A stretch of DNA of 64,000 nucleotides from Klebsiella indica (lineage in GTDB: Bacteria > Pseudomonadota > Gammaproteobacteria > Enterobacterales > Enterobacteriaceae). The position numbers were made by a program, and so were the translations under genes. Shown here one piece after another: positions 21,860 to 30,599 of the stretch. Position 1 is the first letter of the stretch; every line of letters begins with the position of its first letter. The stretch lies in contig NZ_VCHQ01000017.1 in assembly GCF_005860775.1 (NCBI RefSeq), positions 62,001 to 126,000 on the forward strand, in the 5' to 3' direction. The notes under the pieces were generated by a model that had not been told where the DNA came from, did no database searches, and saw only the letters and a list, made by a program, of their open reading frames with translations.

Positions 21860-22315
21860 TTACAAATCATCAAGGAAAGTTTTATCCAGTTGTTTGAAGG
21901 CACGCTTAAGCGTGTCAGCTAAAGCCTGATAATCAGGCTTACCATCGACAGGCGTCAGCGCCTGACCCGCCTCTTGCAATTTAACCCGCACTTCGTAAAA
22001 CCAGTTCAGCACCGACGGCGGCAAAGGGGTGACCGAACGCTTACCAAGCCACCATAACCCCTGCATCGGCAGGCTCAATGCGAACAGCGCGGTAGCCACC
22101 GCCGGCCCCAACTGGCCGCCGAGCGCAATTTGCCAGCACAGCGTGAAAACCGCTACCGGCGGCATAATGCGGATCGCATAGCGAGTCGCGCGAATAATGC
22201 GATTTTCGATAAATACCGGGGCAAGGCGTTTATCCAGAGGCCAGGTCTTTGCATAGTGCTGCCCGTGGCGAAACAGACCAAAAAAACTCACAGGGCGTTT
22301 CTCAGAACCAGACAT
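21860..22315 (-). CDS. yfbV: UPF0208 membrane protein YfbV
   Basis: YfbV (151 aa) is a small inner-membrane protein of the UPF0208 family. In E. coli it has been reported to help insulate the Ter macrodomain of the chromosome. Two hydrophobic segments are seen at about residues 46-65 ([20 protein letters not shown]) and 68-90. A basic N-terminus and a polar C-terminal half (residues 100-151) flank them. It is divergent from ackA. Confidence 0.93.
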   Translation of the reverse strand: MSGSEKRPVSFFGLFRHGQHYAKTWPLDKRLAPVFIENRIIRATRYAIRIMPPVAVFTLCWQIALGGQLGPAVATALFALSLPMQGLWWLGKRSVTPLPPSVLNWFYEVRVKLQEAGQALTPVDGKPDYQALADTLKRAFKQLDKTFLDDL

Positions 22316-22654
22316 GACTCACCTCAACTTTACATGTAAAACTTAAAAAATTTGTGCAAAACACCAACTATGCATGACAACGTTCAAAAGATTTTGGCAA
22401 TGGATGCGTCAATCAGGTATTCTGTGCGCACCTGAAGGGGCGGTTAGACCCTTTTACCAGGTTAGTAAAATTATCGCATATTCTGCCATTGGCTGAAAAT
22501 CAGGCAAATGGCATAAAATCAAATGTACTTCTCTCATCGTGCCCTAAAACAGTACAAGGCATGATGTTAATCATAAATGTCGATGTCATCCTGCGCTACG
22601 CTTTGTGACATTCTGACGTTTTTTTTAGCCACGTATCATCATAAAGGTACTTCC
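22316..22654 (+). promoter_or_regulatory. yfbV-ackA divergent promoter region
   Basis: This 339 bp gap holds the promoters of ackA-pta and yfbV. A candidate ackA promoter is TTGGCA (22394-22399) with TATTCT (22418-22423) and an 18 bp spacer, about 225 bp before the ATG. An AAAGGT ribosome site lies just before the ackA ATG. No riboswitch or clear FNR/ArcA box was found by eye. Confidence 0.35.
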
Positions 22655-23857
22655 ATGTCGAGTAAGTTAGTACTGGTTCTGAACTGCGGTAGCTCCTCAC
22701 TAAAATTTGCTATCCTTGACGCCCTCAACGGCGACGAATACCTGTCCGGTTTAGCCGAATGCTTCCATCTCCCGGAAGCGCGTATCAAATGGAAAATGGA
22801 CGGCAGCAAACAAGAGGCTGATTTAGGCGCTGGCGCCGCTCACAGTGAAGCGCTTAACTTTATCGTTAACACTATTCTGGCACAAAAACCAGAGCTGTCT
22901 GCGCAGTTGACCGCAATTGGCCATCGCATCGTTCATGGCGGCGAGAAATACACCCGTTCCGTCGTGATCGATGACTCCGTCATTCAGGGGATCAAAGACG
23001 CCGCGTCTTTCGCTCCGCTGCATAACCCGGCGCACCTGATCGGTATTGCGGAAGCGCTGAAGTCATTCCCGCACCTGAAAGAGAAAAACGTTGCCGTATT
23101 CGACACCGCTTTCCATCAGACGATGCCGGAAGAGTCTTACCTCTACGCCCTGCCGTACAGCCTGTACAAAGAACACGGCATACGCCGCTACGGCGCACAC
23201 GGCACCAGCCACTTTTATGTGACTCAGGAAGCCGCGAAAGTTCTGAACAAACCGGTTGAAACGCTGAATATCATCACCTGCCACCTGGGTAACGGAGGCT
23301 CTGTTTCCGCTATTCGTAACGGGAAATGCGTTGATACCTCCATGGGGCTGACCCCGCTGGAAGGTCTGGTTATGGGAACCCGTTCAGGCGATATCGACCC
23401 GGCAATCATTTTCCATCTGCACGATACGCTGGGCATGAGCGTTGACGCGATCAACAAAATGCTGACTAAAGAGTCCGGCCTGCTCGGTCTGACCGAAGTC
23501 ACCAGCGACTGCCGCTATGTTGAAGACAACTATCAGGAAAAAGCGGATGCTCGCCGTGCAATGGACGTTTACTGTCATCGTCTGGCAAAATACATCGGTT
23601 CCTACACCGCGCTAATGGAAGGTCGTCTCGACGCGGTTGTGTTTACCGGTGGTATCGGCGAAAACGCGGCGATGGTTCGCGAGCTGTCCCTCGGCAAACT
23701 TGGCGTACTGGGCTTCGAAGTTGATCACGAACGTAACCTGGCCGCCCGTTTCGGCAAATCTGGCTTCATCAACAAAGAAGGCACTCGCCCGGCCGTTGTC
23801 ATTCCGACTAACGAAGAACTGGTTATCGCGCAAGACGCCCACCGTCTGACCGCCTGA
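22655..23857 (+). CDS. ackA: acetate kinase AckA
   Basis: AckA (400 aa) interconverts acetyl phosphate plus ADP and acetate plus ATP, the last step of acetate overflow. The acetokinase motifs are clear: [12 protein letters not shown] at the N-terminus, the [10 protein letters not shown] segment with the catalytic Arg nearby, [10 protein letters not shown] with the catalytic His, HLGNGGS, and TGGIGENAA near the C-terminus. The start at 22655 ([10 protein letters not shown]) is the family start. A longer in-frame extension to 22577 has no support. It is cotranscribed with pta across an ERIC element. Confidence 0.98.
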   Translation: MSSKLVLVLNCGSSSLKFAILDALNGDEYLSGLAECFHLPEARIKWKMDGSKQEADLGAGAAHSEALNFIVNTILAQKPELSAQLTAIGHRIVHGGEKYTRSVVIDDSVIQGIKDAASFAPLHNPAHLIGIAEALKSFPHLKEKNVAVFDTAFHQTMPEESYLYALPYSLYKEHGIRRYGAHGTSHFYVTQEAAKVLNKPVETLNIITCHLGNGGSVSAIRNGKCVDTSMGLTPLEGLVMGTRSGDIDPAIIFHLHDTLGMSVDAINKMLTKESGLLGLTEVTSDCRYVEDNYQEKADARRAMDVYCHRLAKYIGSYTALMEGRLDAVVFTGGIGENAAMVRELSLGKLGVLGFEVDHERNLAARFGKSGFINKEGTRPAVVIPTNEELVIAQDAHRLTA

Positions 23858-23877
23858 TTCCACACCGCCAGCTATAA

Positions 23878-24071
23878 CCCTAAATAATTCGAGTTGCAGG
23901 AAGGCGGCGACGCAGAGAATCCCCAGGAGCGTACGAGTAGTACGTGACTGGGGTGAGCGACAAATCTGTCCGGAACAGATTTGAACGCCGTGTAGCGGCG
24001 ACCCGTAAGGGAGAGGCTCATGGATGAGCCGAGTAACAAAGCCAACGCACATGTAACTTGAGTATGACGGG
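23878..24071. repeat. ERIC element with internal extra DNA, ackA-pta
   Basis: This is a 194 bp ERIC (enterobacterial repetitive intergenic consensus) element. The terminal inverted repeats begin with CTAAATAATTCGAGTTGC and end with GTAACTTGAGTATGACGGG. The conserved core AATCCCCAGGAG ... GTGACTGGGGTGAGCG is visible at about 23919-23960. Full ERICs are about 127 bp. Here about 70 bp of extra DNA lies after the GGGGTGAGCG core. It includes two hairpins: AAATCTGT CCGGA ACAGATTT (23962-23982) and GGCTCAT GG ATGAGCC (24015-24030). ERIC variants of this size with internal extra DNA are known. It is transcribed within the ackA-pta mRNA. Confidence 0.85.
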
Positions 24072-24131
24072 AAGCTGGTGGTGTAGTTTTGTATCCCGCC
24101 TGATACTGGCGGTAACGAAAGAGGATATATC

Positions 24132-26273
24132 GTGTCCCGTACAATCATGCTAATCCCTACCGGAACCAGCGTAGGCCTGACCAGCGTCAGCCTCGGTGTT
24201 ATCCGTGCCATGGAACGTAAGGGCGTTCGTCTGAGCGTCTTTAAACCAATCGCGCAACCACGTGCCGGTGGCGATGCGCCTGACCAGACGACAACCATCA
24301 TTCGCGCGAACTCCGACCTTCCGGCCGCAGAACCGTTGAAAATGAGCCACGTCGAGTCCTTGCTCTCCAGCAATCAGAAAGACGTGCTGATGGAAGAGAT
24401 CATCGCCAACTACCACGCCAACGCTCAGGACGCGGAAGTGGTGCTGGTTGAAGGTCTGGTGCCAACCCGCAAACACCAGTTTGCCCAGTCGCTGAACTAC
24501 GAAATCGCCAAAACGCTGAATGCGGAAATCGTCTTCGTGATGTCCCAGGGCACCGATACGCAGGAACAACTGAAAGAGCGCGTTGAGCTGACTCGTAGCG
24601 GTTTCGGCGGCGCAAAAAACACCAGTATTACCGGGGTTATCGTCAACAAACTGAACGCGCCGGTTGACGAACAGGGCCGCACTCGTCCTGACCTGTCGGA
24701 AATCTTCGATGACTCTTCCAAAGCAAAAGTCGTGAAGATCGATCCCGCTCAGTTGCAAAGCGGGAGTTCATTGCCGGTTCTGGGCGCAGTGCCGTGGAGC
24801 TTTGATCTGATCGCCACCCGTGCGATCGATATGGCTCATCACCTGAATGCCACCATCATCAACGAAGGCGATATCAATACCCGTCGCGTGAAGTCAGTCA
24901 CTTTCTGTGCGCGTAGTATCCCGCACATGCTGGAGCACTTCCGCGCCGGCTCTCTGCTGGTGACCTCCGCTGACCGTCCTGACGTGCTGGTCGCCGCCTG
25001 CCTGGCGGCGATGAATGGTGTGGAAATCGGCGCAATCTTGCTGACCGGCGGCTACGAAATGGACGCGCGCATCAGCAAATTGTGCGAGCGCGCATTTGCT
25101 ACCGGCCTGCCGGTATTCATGGTCAATACCAATACCTGGCAGACCTCTCTGAGCCTGCAGAGTTTCAATCTGGAAGTACCAGTTGACGATCACGAGCGTA
25201 TCGAGAAAGTTCAGGAGTACGTAGCTAACTATATCAATGCCGACTGGATTGAATCCCTGACCGCCACCTCCGAGCGCAGCCGTCGTCTCTCCCCGCCCGC
25301 CTTCCGTTATCAGCTCACTGAGCTGGCGCGTAAAGCAGGCAAGCGCGTTGTTCTGCCGGAAGGTAACGAACCGCGCACCGTTAAAGCCGCGGCAATCTGC
25401 GCCGAGCGCGGTATCGCAACCTGCGTGCTGCTGGGTAACCCGGATGAGATCACCCGTGTTGCCGCCTCTCAGGGCGTTGAACTGGGTACCGGTATCGAAA
25501 TCGTCGACCCGGAAGTGGTGCGCGAAAGCTATGTTGCCCGCCTGGTCGAACTGCGTAAGAACAAGGGCATGACTGAAGCCGTCGCCCGTGAGCAACTGGA
25601 AGATAACGTGGTTCTCGGCACGCTGATGCTGGAACAGGACGAAGTTGATGGTCTGGTATCCGGCGCGGTGCATACCACCGCCAACACCATTCGTCCGCCG
25701 CTGCAGTTGATCAAAACCGCACCGGGTAGTTCTCTGGTCTCCTCCGTGTTCTTCATGCTGTTGCCAGAACAGGTTTACGTTTACGGCGACTGTGCGATCA
25801 ACCCGGATCCGACCGCTGAGCAACTGGCTGAAATCGCAATCCAGTCCGCAGACTCTGCCGCTGCCTTCGGCATTGAGCCGCGCGTGGCGATGCTTTCCTA
25901 CTCTACGGGTACCTCTGGTGCAGGTAGCGATGTAGAGAAAGTACGTGAAGCGACACGCCTGGCGCAGGAAAAACGTCCTGATCTGATGATCGACGGTCCG
26001 CTGCAGTATGATGCTGCAGTTATGGCTGACGTCGCGAAATCCAAAGCGCCGAACTCTCCGGTTGCCGGTCGCGCTACCGTGTTCATCTTCCCGGATCTGA
26101 ACACCGGTAACACCACTTATAAAGCCGTACAGCGTTCTGCCGACCTGATCTCCATCGGGCCAATGCTGCAGGGGATGCGTAAGCCGGTGAACGACCTGTC
26201 CCGCGGCGCGCTGGTTGACGATATCGTCTACACCATCGCCCTGACCGCGATTCAGTCTGCTCAGCAGCAGTAA
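24132..26273 (+). CDS. pta: phosphate acetyltransferase Pta
   Basis: Pta (713 aa, GTG start) converts acetyl-CoA and phosphate to acetyl phosphate. It is the long enterobacterial form, with an N-terminal P-loop-like domain ([14 protein letters not shown]), a central DRTGG domain (about 225-340) and the catalytic PTA_PTB domain (about 390-705; [20 protein letters not shown] and GPLQYDAA). The GTG at 24132 is the conserved family start and has AAAGAGGA about 7 bp upstream. It lies about 270 bp after ackA, with the ERIC between, and ends at a strong terminator. Confidence 0.98.
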   Translation: MSRTIMLIPTGTSVGLTSVSLGVIRAMERKGVRLSVFKPIAQPRAGGDAPDQTTTIIRANSDLPAAEPLKMSHVESLLSSNQKDVLMEEIIANYHANAQDAEVVLVEGLVPTRKHQFAQSLNYEIAKTLNAEIVFVMSQGTDTQEQLKERVELTRSGFGGAKNTSITGVIVNKLNAPVDEQGRTRPDLSEIFDDSSKAKVVKIDPAQLQSGSSLPVLGAVPWSFDLIATRAIDMAHHLNATIINEGDINTRRVKSVTFCARSIPHMLEHFRAGSLLVTSADRPDVLVAACLAAMNGVEIGAILLTGGYEMDARISKLCERAFATGLPVFMVNTNTWQTSLSLQSFNLEVPVDDHERIEKVQEYVANYINADWIESLTATSERSRRLSPPAFRYQLTELARKAGKRVVLPEGNEPRTVKAAAICAERGIATCVLLGNPDEITRVAASQGVELGTGIEIVDPEVVRESYVARLVELRKNKGMTEAVAREQLEDNVVLGTLMLEQDEVDGLVSGAVHTTANTIRPPLQLIKTAPGSSLVSSVFFMLLPEQVYVYGDCAINPDPTAEQLAEIAIQSADSAAAFGIEPRVAMLSYSTGTSGAGSDVEKVREATRLAQEKRPDLMIDGPLQYDAAVMADVAKSKAPNSPVAGRATVFIFPDLNTGNTTYKAVQRSADLISIGPMLQGMRKPVNDLSRGALVDDIVYTIALTAIQSAQQQ

Positions 26274-26279
26274 GCTAAA

Positions 26280-26315
26280 AGACCCGGCGGCAACGCTGAC
26301 CGGGTCTATCGTTTT
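26280..26315 (+). terminator. pta terminator
   Basis: AGACCCGG (26280-26287) and CCGGGTCT (26300-26307) form an 8 bp stem followed by ATCGTTTT, 7 bp after the pta stop. It is placed for termination of ackA-pta. Confidence 0.8.
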
Positions 26316-26345
26316 ACAGGCCGAATTCGCGAAACGCGACCCGGC

Positions 26346-26380
26346 AAAAATGGCGACCATATAGCAGGGTCGCCATTTTA
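26346..26380 (-). terminator. terminator of the transketolase/PTS operon
   Basis: AAAATGGCGACC (26347-26358) and GGTCGCCATTTT (26368-26379) form a perfect 12 bp stem with T-runs on both strands. It lies directly after the stop of the transketolase C-terminal subunit gene. It also backs up the pta terminator from the other side. Confidence 0.88.
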
Positions 26381-26381
26381 T

Positions 26382-27335
26382 TTACAGTAGCTCTCGTGCC
26401 GCCGAGACTATATCATGCGCCGTGAGGCCATACTCCTTCTGCAAAAAGTCCTGCGTCCCCACCTGACCATAACGTTCTTTTACCCCCACGCGACGCATCG
26501 GTACCGGACAGGTTTCCACCAGTACTTCCGCCACCGCCGAACCCAGTCCGTTATGGATACTGTGGTTTTCGCAAGTCACGATACGCCCGGTTTTCTCGGC
26601 GTAGTTTTTCACCAGCATGCGATCGATGGGTTTCAGGGTAAACATATCAATCACTGCCGCGCTCACGCCTTCCTGCGCAAGCTGACGACTCGCTTCCAGC
26701 GCCTCCGACACCATAATACCGTTGGCAATCAGAGTGATATCATCCCCTTCACGCAGAACATTACCCTTACCGATGGTAAAGGTTGACCCCGGCGCATACA
26801 CGCTCGACGCCTGCTTGCGAATCGTGCGTACCCAGTAGAAGCCGTCAAGATCGATAAGCTGACGCAGTATATCCTCAAACATCACTGCATCAGTCACTTC
26901 CAGCACTACTGAATGTGCCAGACCGCGCACAATTCCCATATCTTCAAAAGACATGTGGGTGCCGCCATTATGGCACGCGGTAATACCGGCATCCGAGGCG
27001 ATCACCTTGACATTATTGCGCTGATAATCCAGTGACATAAATAGCTGGTCAAAACAGCGCCGACTGGCGAAAGCGGTAAAGGTGTGCACAAACGGTTTAC
27101 GCCCGGTCAACGCTAACCCGGCAGCAGTGCCAATCACGTTAGCTTCCATAATACCGCAGTTGATGACGTGCTGTGGGTAATCCCGCGCCACGCCGTCCAT
27201 CGCCATGGAGCTCATCAGGTCCGCTTCGAGGGCGATAATCGGGCGACCAGCTTCGATTTGCCGGGTGACGAATGCGGCATAAATTTTGCGCATCTCCGTT
27301 GCGTCTTTTTGTCCCACTGGTGCAACCTTAATCAT
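26382..27335 (-). CDS. transketolase, C-terminal (pyrimidine-binding) subunit
   Basis: This is the C-terminal half of a split transketolase (317 aa). It holds the TPP pyrimidine-binding domain (about 1-185), with the activating Glu64 in NCGIMEANVIGTAAGLAL, and the transketolase C-terminal domain (about 190-317). It should pair with the product of the gene just upstream, whose 3' end it overlaps by 8 bp. It moves a two-carbon ketol unit between sugar phosphates. This gene family occurs at the same place in Salmonella. The substrate is unknown; linkage to a PTS suggests a ketose phosphate made by that PTS. Split transketolases of this type are not the housekeeping TktA/TktB. Confidence 0.88.
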   Translation of the reverse strand: MIKVAPVGQKDATEMRKIYAAFVTRQIEAGRPIIALEADLMSSMAMDGVARDYPQHVINCGIMEANVIGTAAGLALTGRKPFVHTFTAFASRRCFDQLFMSLDYQRNNVKVIASDAGITACHNGGTHMSFEDMGIVRGLAHSVVLEVTDAVMFEDILRQLIDLDGFYWVRTIRKQASSVYAPGSTFTIGKGNVLREGDDITLIANGIMVSEALEASRQLAQEGVSAAVIDMFTLKPIDRMLVKNYAEKTGRIVTCENHSIHNGLGSAVAEVLVETCPVPMRRVGVKERYGQVGTQDFLQKEYGLTAHDIVSAARELL

Positions 27336-28158
27336 GCTCAGCCTCCCGTTGGCGAATGAACTCGTTTAGCGTCTCTTTCATCTCTTTCGTCAGACGCAAA
27401 TGATGACTATTACTGAGCTTCTCAAGATACGGCACGCCCTGCCCTTTAATGCTGTCCAGGATCACCACGCGCGGACGCGCGTCCACCGGCGGAACGGGTT
27501 GCGCTGCAGCCAGCAGCCCGGGTATGTCATCGCCTTTGACGGTAACAACATCGAAACCAAAGGCGCGGAATTTATCTTCCAGGTTGAAAGCGCGAATAAT
27601 TTCATCCAGCTTGCCGTCAAGCTGTAGCTTGTTCCAGTCAACAAACACCGTCAGATTATTCAGACGGTGGTGGGCAATGAACTGGAACGCTTCCCAGCAC
27701 TGGCCTTCATTCAGTTCGCCATCGCCGACGATGCAAAATACTCGATTCGCGCGTCCCGCCAGCTTATGGGACAACGCCATCCCGCCAGCAATAGAAATCC
27801 CTTGCCCCAATGACCCCGTCGTCGCATCCACACCGCGCGTTTTCAGCCGGTCCGGATGGCTTGGCAAGCGCGTACCATTCTGATTAAGCGTACTCAGTTC
27901 CTCTATCGGGAAATATCCCTTAATCGCCAACGTACTGTAGAGCGCCGGGCCAGCATGGCCTTTTGATAACACAAAATAATCACGCTCTGGCCAGTCCGGA
28001 TCCGCCGGGTCGATTTTCATCACCGCGCCGTACAGCACGGCCAGCGTTTCCACTACTGACATGCTGCCGCCATAGTGCCCGAAACCAAGATTGGTCAGCG
28101 ATTTCAGGGTGGCGAGACGAATATTACGCGCCAGTTCAGTCACTTCTTTCACATTCAT
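27328..28158 (-). CDS. transketolase, N-terminal (TPP-binding) subunit
   Basis: This is the N-terminal half of a split transketolase (276 aa). The TPP diphosphate-binding motif GDGELNEGQCWEA starts at residue 145 and ends with the Asn in VDWNKLQLDG (about 176). Conserved substrate/TPP histidines are visible in SKGHAGPALY (His68) and SHPDR (His101), along with TGSLGQG. It overlaps the EIIC gene by 4 bp upstream and the C-subunit gene by 8 bp downstream, so the three are probably translationally coupled. The association with a PTS permease implies a dedicated catabolic role. Confidence 0.88.
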   Translation of the reverse strand: MNVKEVTELARNIRLATLKSLTNLGFGHYGGSMSVVETLAVLYGAVMKIDPADPDWPERDYFVLSKGHAGPALYSTLAIKGYFPIEELSTLNQNGTRLPSHPDRLKTRGVDATTGSLGQGISIAGGMALSHKLAGRANRVFCIVGDGELNEGQCWEAFQFIAHHRLNNLTVFVDWNKLQLDGKLDEIIRAFNLEDKFRAFGFDVVTVKGDDIPGLLAAAQPVPPVDARPRVVILDSIKGQGVPYLEKLSNSHHLRLTKEMKETLNEFIRQREAEHD

Positions 28159-29546
28159 GATTTAGCTCCGGTGTTCTCCTGCGCGCTACCGCCCACAGAT
28201 TTCTTTTTCGCCAACACGTTGTAGACAACCAGCAGCGCGAACAACACGACAACAAGGCCGGTAATGGCAAGCGGCGACAGGTAGCGGGCCAGATTCCCCA
28301 GCACAATACCCACGGCGCCAAAATCAGCATCTGAGAAGGTGGTATTGGCAAAACCAATCGCCCCCAGTACAGGCAACAACAGCACCGGCAGGAAAGTGAT
28401 CAGCAGCCCGTTAGCGAACGCGCCGATCATCGCGCCGCGCCGTCCACCGGTGGCATTGCCAAACACGCCGGCTGTCGCGCCAGTAAAGAAATGCGGCACG
28501 ACGCCCGGTAGAATCAGGACCCACTTAAATTGCCCGCAGAGGAACAGCCCCACTAATCCACCGAGGAAGCTAAACAGAAAACCAATCAGCACCGCATTAG
28601 GCGCGTAGGGATAGACCACCGGACAGTCCAGCGCCGGACGCGCGTTAGGCACCAGCTTTTCCGAGAAGCCGGTAAAAGCCGGTACAATTTCCGCCAGAAT
28701 CAGGCGAACCCCCTGCAGAATGATAAATACCCCGGCAGCGAAGGTAATCGCCATAATGATGGCGTATACCAGATAGTTCTGACCGCCGCTGAAGGTGCTT
28801 TCAACATATTCACGCCCTGCGCTGACCGCCATAATCAGGTAGATAATCATCATGGTCAGGGAAATAGAGATAGAACTGTCACGCAGGAAACTCAGGTTCT
28901 TCGGCAGATTCATCTCTTCGGTTGAACGCGAGCCTTTACCGCAGACGCTGCCGATCCAGCCCGACAGGACGTAACCCAGCGTGCCAAAGTGGCCGAAAGC
29001 AATATCATCCGTACCGGTAATACGCTTCATATAGCGCTGCGCCAGGGCCGGGAAGAACGCCATTACCAGTCCGAGGATCAGTGAGCCGGTAAATACCAGT
29101 CCCACGCCGTCGAATCCCGCCACGGTAAGAATGACGCCAATCATACAGGCCATATAGAAAGTATGATGTCCGGTCAGGAAGATGTATTTCAGGCGCGTAA
29201 AACGTGCAACCAGAATATTCGCCACCATCCCGAATGCCATAATCAGCGCGGTTGAAGCGCCATACTTCTCAAGGGCAATAGAAACTATCGCTTCATTATT
29301 CGGAATAATGCCCTGAATATTAAAGGCATGTTCAAACATTCCTCCTAACGGGTTCAACGAGCCAACGAGTACCGTCGCCCCGCCCCCCAGAACAATAAAC
29401 CCTAATATCGTTTTAATTGTTCCCTTCACAACATCGGAAAAAGATTTTTTTTGCGCCACAAGGCCAATTAACGCAATTAATCCGACGAGTATTGAGGGAA
29501 CTTTGAGAATATCAACAACAAAATTCAGCGTTTCAAGGATAAACAT
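28155..29546 (-). CDS. PTS permease EIIC, ascorbate (UlaA/SgaT) family
   Basis: This 463 aa integral membrane protein has about 10-11 hydrophobic segments and belongs to the UlaA/SgaT (L-ascorbate) family of PTS EIIC components. It forms the translocation channel. Family marks include LGGGATVLVGSLNPLGGMFEHAF near residue 60 (spaced here) and the PGVVPHFFTGATAGVFGN region near residue 350. It overlaps the transketolase N-subunit gene by 4 bp. The sugar cannot be named: the family includes ascorbate transporters, but none of the ula catabolic enzymes is present here. Confidence 0.85.
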   Translation of the reverse strand: MFILETLNFVVDILKVPSILVGLIALIGLVAQKKSFSDVVKGTIKTILGFIVLGGGATVLVGSLNPLGGMFEHAFNIQGIIPNNEAIVSIALEKYGASTALIMAFGMVANILVARFTRLKYIFLTGHHTFYMACMIGVILTVAGFDGVGLVFTGSLILGLVMAFFPALAQRYMKRITGTDDIAFGHFGTLGYVLSGWIGSVCGKGSRSTEEMNLPKNLSFLRDSSISISLTMMIIYLIMAVSAGREYVESTFSGGQNYLVYAIIMAITFAAGVFIILQGVRLILAEIVPAFTGFSEKLVPNARPALDCPVVYPYAPNAVLIGFLFSFLGGLVGLFLCGQFKWVLILPGVVPHFFTGATAGVFGNATGGRRGAMIGAFANGLLITFLPVLLLPVLGAIGFANTTFSDADFGAVGIVLGNLARYLSPLAITGLVVVLFALLVVYNVLAKKKSVGGSAQENTGAKS

Positions 29547-29566
29547 ATCCGCCTCGCTATAAATAG

Positions 29567-29839
29567 TTATTGTTTAGCAAACCAGGCACGCAACTGCGCT
29601 TCGAGTTCGTTAATATCGATGATGTTGTTAATCACCACCAACTGGCTTTCCGGCACGCTGGCGCTGGCGGCGATATCTTTCGCCATCACAAACAAATCCG
29701 CCGCCCCTGGTGTTGCCGACGAAAGATCGGAGTGTTCCACTTCAGCCTCTATTTCGAGCTTTTTAAGGACTTTTTTAATATTCATCTCAACCATAAAACT
29801 ACTGCCCAGGCCAGAACCGCAAATTGCCATAATTTTCAT
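29567..29839 (-). CDS. PTS EIIB component, ascorbate-type
   Basis: This is a small cytoplasmic EIIB protein (90 aa). The phosphorylated cysteine is Cys7 in MKIMAICGSGLGSSFMVEMN, the signature of the SgaB/GatB-like PTS_IIB fold. The start at 29839 is preferred because GGTGA lies 6 bp before it; an ATG three codons upstream is possible. It passes phosphate from EIIA to the sugar during transport through the EIIC encoded 20 bp downstream. Confidence 0.87.
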   Translation of the reverse strand: MKIMAICGSGLGSSFMVEMNIKKVLKKLEIEAEVEHSDLSSATPGAADLFVMAKDIAASASVPESQLVVINNIIDINELEAQLRAWFAKQ

Positions 29840-29917
29840 TGTTATCACCTTTTTTGGGTAGAGTACGTTCGCATCACGCAGGCGCGTAATGGGTAGAAAT
29901 CAGATATTAAAATCAGG

Positions 29918-30361
29918 TCAGAAGCGCGCGATTATTCTTTTTATCTCCTCCAGGCTCGTTGCCTGATGTAATTTATGCATATCTGCCTCACTGGAAAATA
30001 GTTCGGCGAGGTCAGCAATCATTTCGATATGACTATGTTTATCCGGTGCCGCAAGCATAATGATAATATCAACCGGATCGAACTCTTCGGCGCCAAACGA
30101 CACTCCCTGTTCCAGTTTCAGTAACGATAACCCTAAACCTTTCGCCCCCTCCTCTGGTCGCGCATGCGGCATCGCCAGACCTGGCGCCAGTACATAATAC
30201 GGCCCCAGTTGATGGTGTTGCGCAATAATGGCCGCCACATATTCAGGCACAATAACGCCAGCTGCAAGCAGCGGGCGGGCGCACATCTCCAGCGCCTGCG
30301 GCCAGCTTTCTACACTCTGCCGCAGCGTAATCGTGGCATCTGAGAGCCATGTCTTCAGCAT
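29918..30361 (-). CDS. PTS EIIA component, mannitol/fructose/ascorbate type
   Basis: This is a cytoplasmic EIIA protein (147 aa) of the PTS_EIIA_2 fold. The phospho-accepting residue is His66 in PGLAMPHARPEEGA. The start at 30361 (MLKTWLSDA) is supported by GAGGGG about 6 bp upstream. It is the first gene of the PTS/transketolase operon, about 80 bp before EIIB and divergent from the LacI-type regulator. It takes phosphate from HPr. Confidence 0.88.
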   Translation of the reverse strand: MLKTWLSDATITLRQSVESWPQALEMCARPLLAAGVIVPEYVAAIIAQHHQLGPYYVLAPGLAMPHARPEEGAKGLGLSLLKLEQGVSFGAEEFDPVDIIIMLAAPDKHSHIEMIADLAELFSSEADMHKLHQATSLEEIKRIIARF

Positions 30362-30423
30362 TTTTCCCCTCATCTTTTAACAAAAAAGATGAGCAAACTG
30401 TAGGCAAGCGGACAATAGTTATC

Positions 30424-30439
30424 TGCGATAAAGTTCACA
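30424..30439. promoter_or_regulatory. CRP-like site
   Basis: TGCGATAAAGTTCACA matches the CRP consensus TGTGA-N6-TCACA at 9 of 10 positions. It lies 62 bp upstream of the EIIA start, next to the regulator operators. CRP control is usual for PTS sugar operons. Confidence 0.6.
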
Positions 30440-30441
30440 AA

Positions 30442-30453
30442 GATAGCGCTACC
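30442..30453. promoter_or_regulatory. operator half of a LacI-family pair (O1)
   Basis: GATAGCGCTACC is a near-palindrome centred on GC/GC. It is the same motif as the perfect copy 34 bp away. It is probably bound by the divergent LacI-type regulator. Confidence 0.65.
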
Positions 30454-30474
30454 AAAAGAGAATATGCAAAATTG

Positions 30475-30488
30475 TGATAGCGCTATCA
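30475..30488. promoter_or_regulatory. perfect LacI-family operator (O2)
   Basis: TGATAGCGCTATCA is a perfect 14 bp palindrome with the central CpG step typical of LacI/GalR-family operators. It lies 112 bp upstream of the regulator ATG and 114 bp upstream of the EIIA ATG. The centre-to-centre distance to O1 is 34 bp, about three helical turns. Confidence 0.75.
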
Positions 30489-30599
30489 ATTCCGGTTGGT
30501 TGCATGAAAAGACGCTAAAAAAGCCCGTTTAAGGGGTATACTCCGTGACAGGTGAAGCAATGGATGATAATAAAAAGCGTCTGTTTAGCAGGAATATGT

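Noticed and set aside
24894-26360. Long open frame (488 codons) antisense to pta
   Set aside because: It is a shadow of the GC-rich pta codons. It has no ribosome site and no family resemblance, and pta on the other strand is certain.
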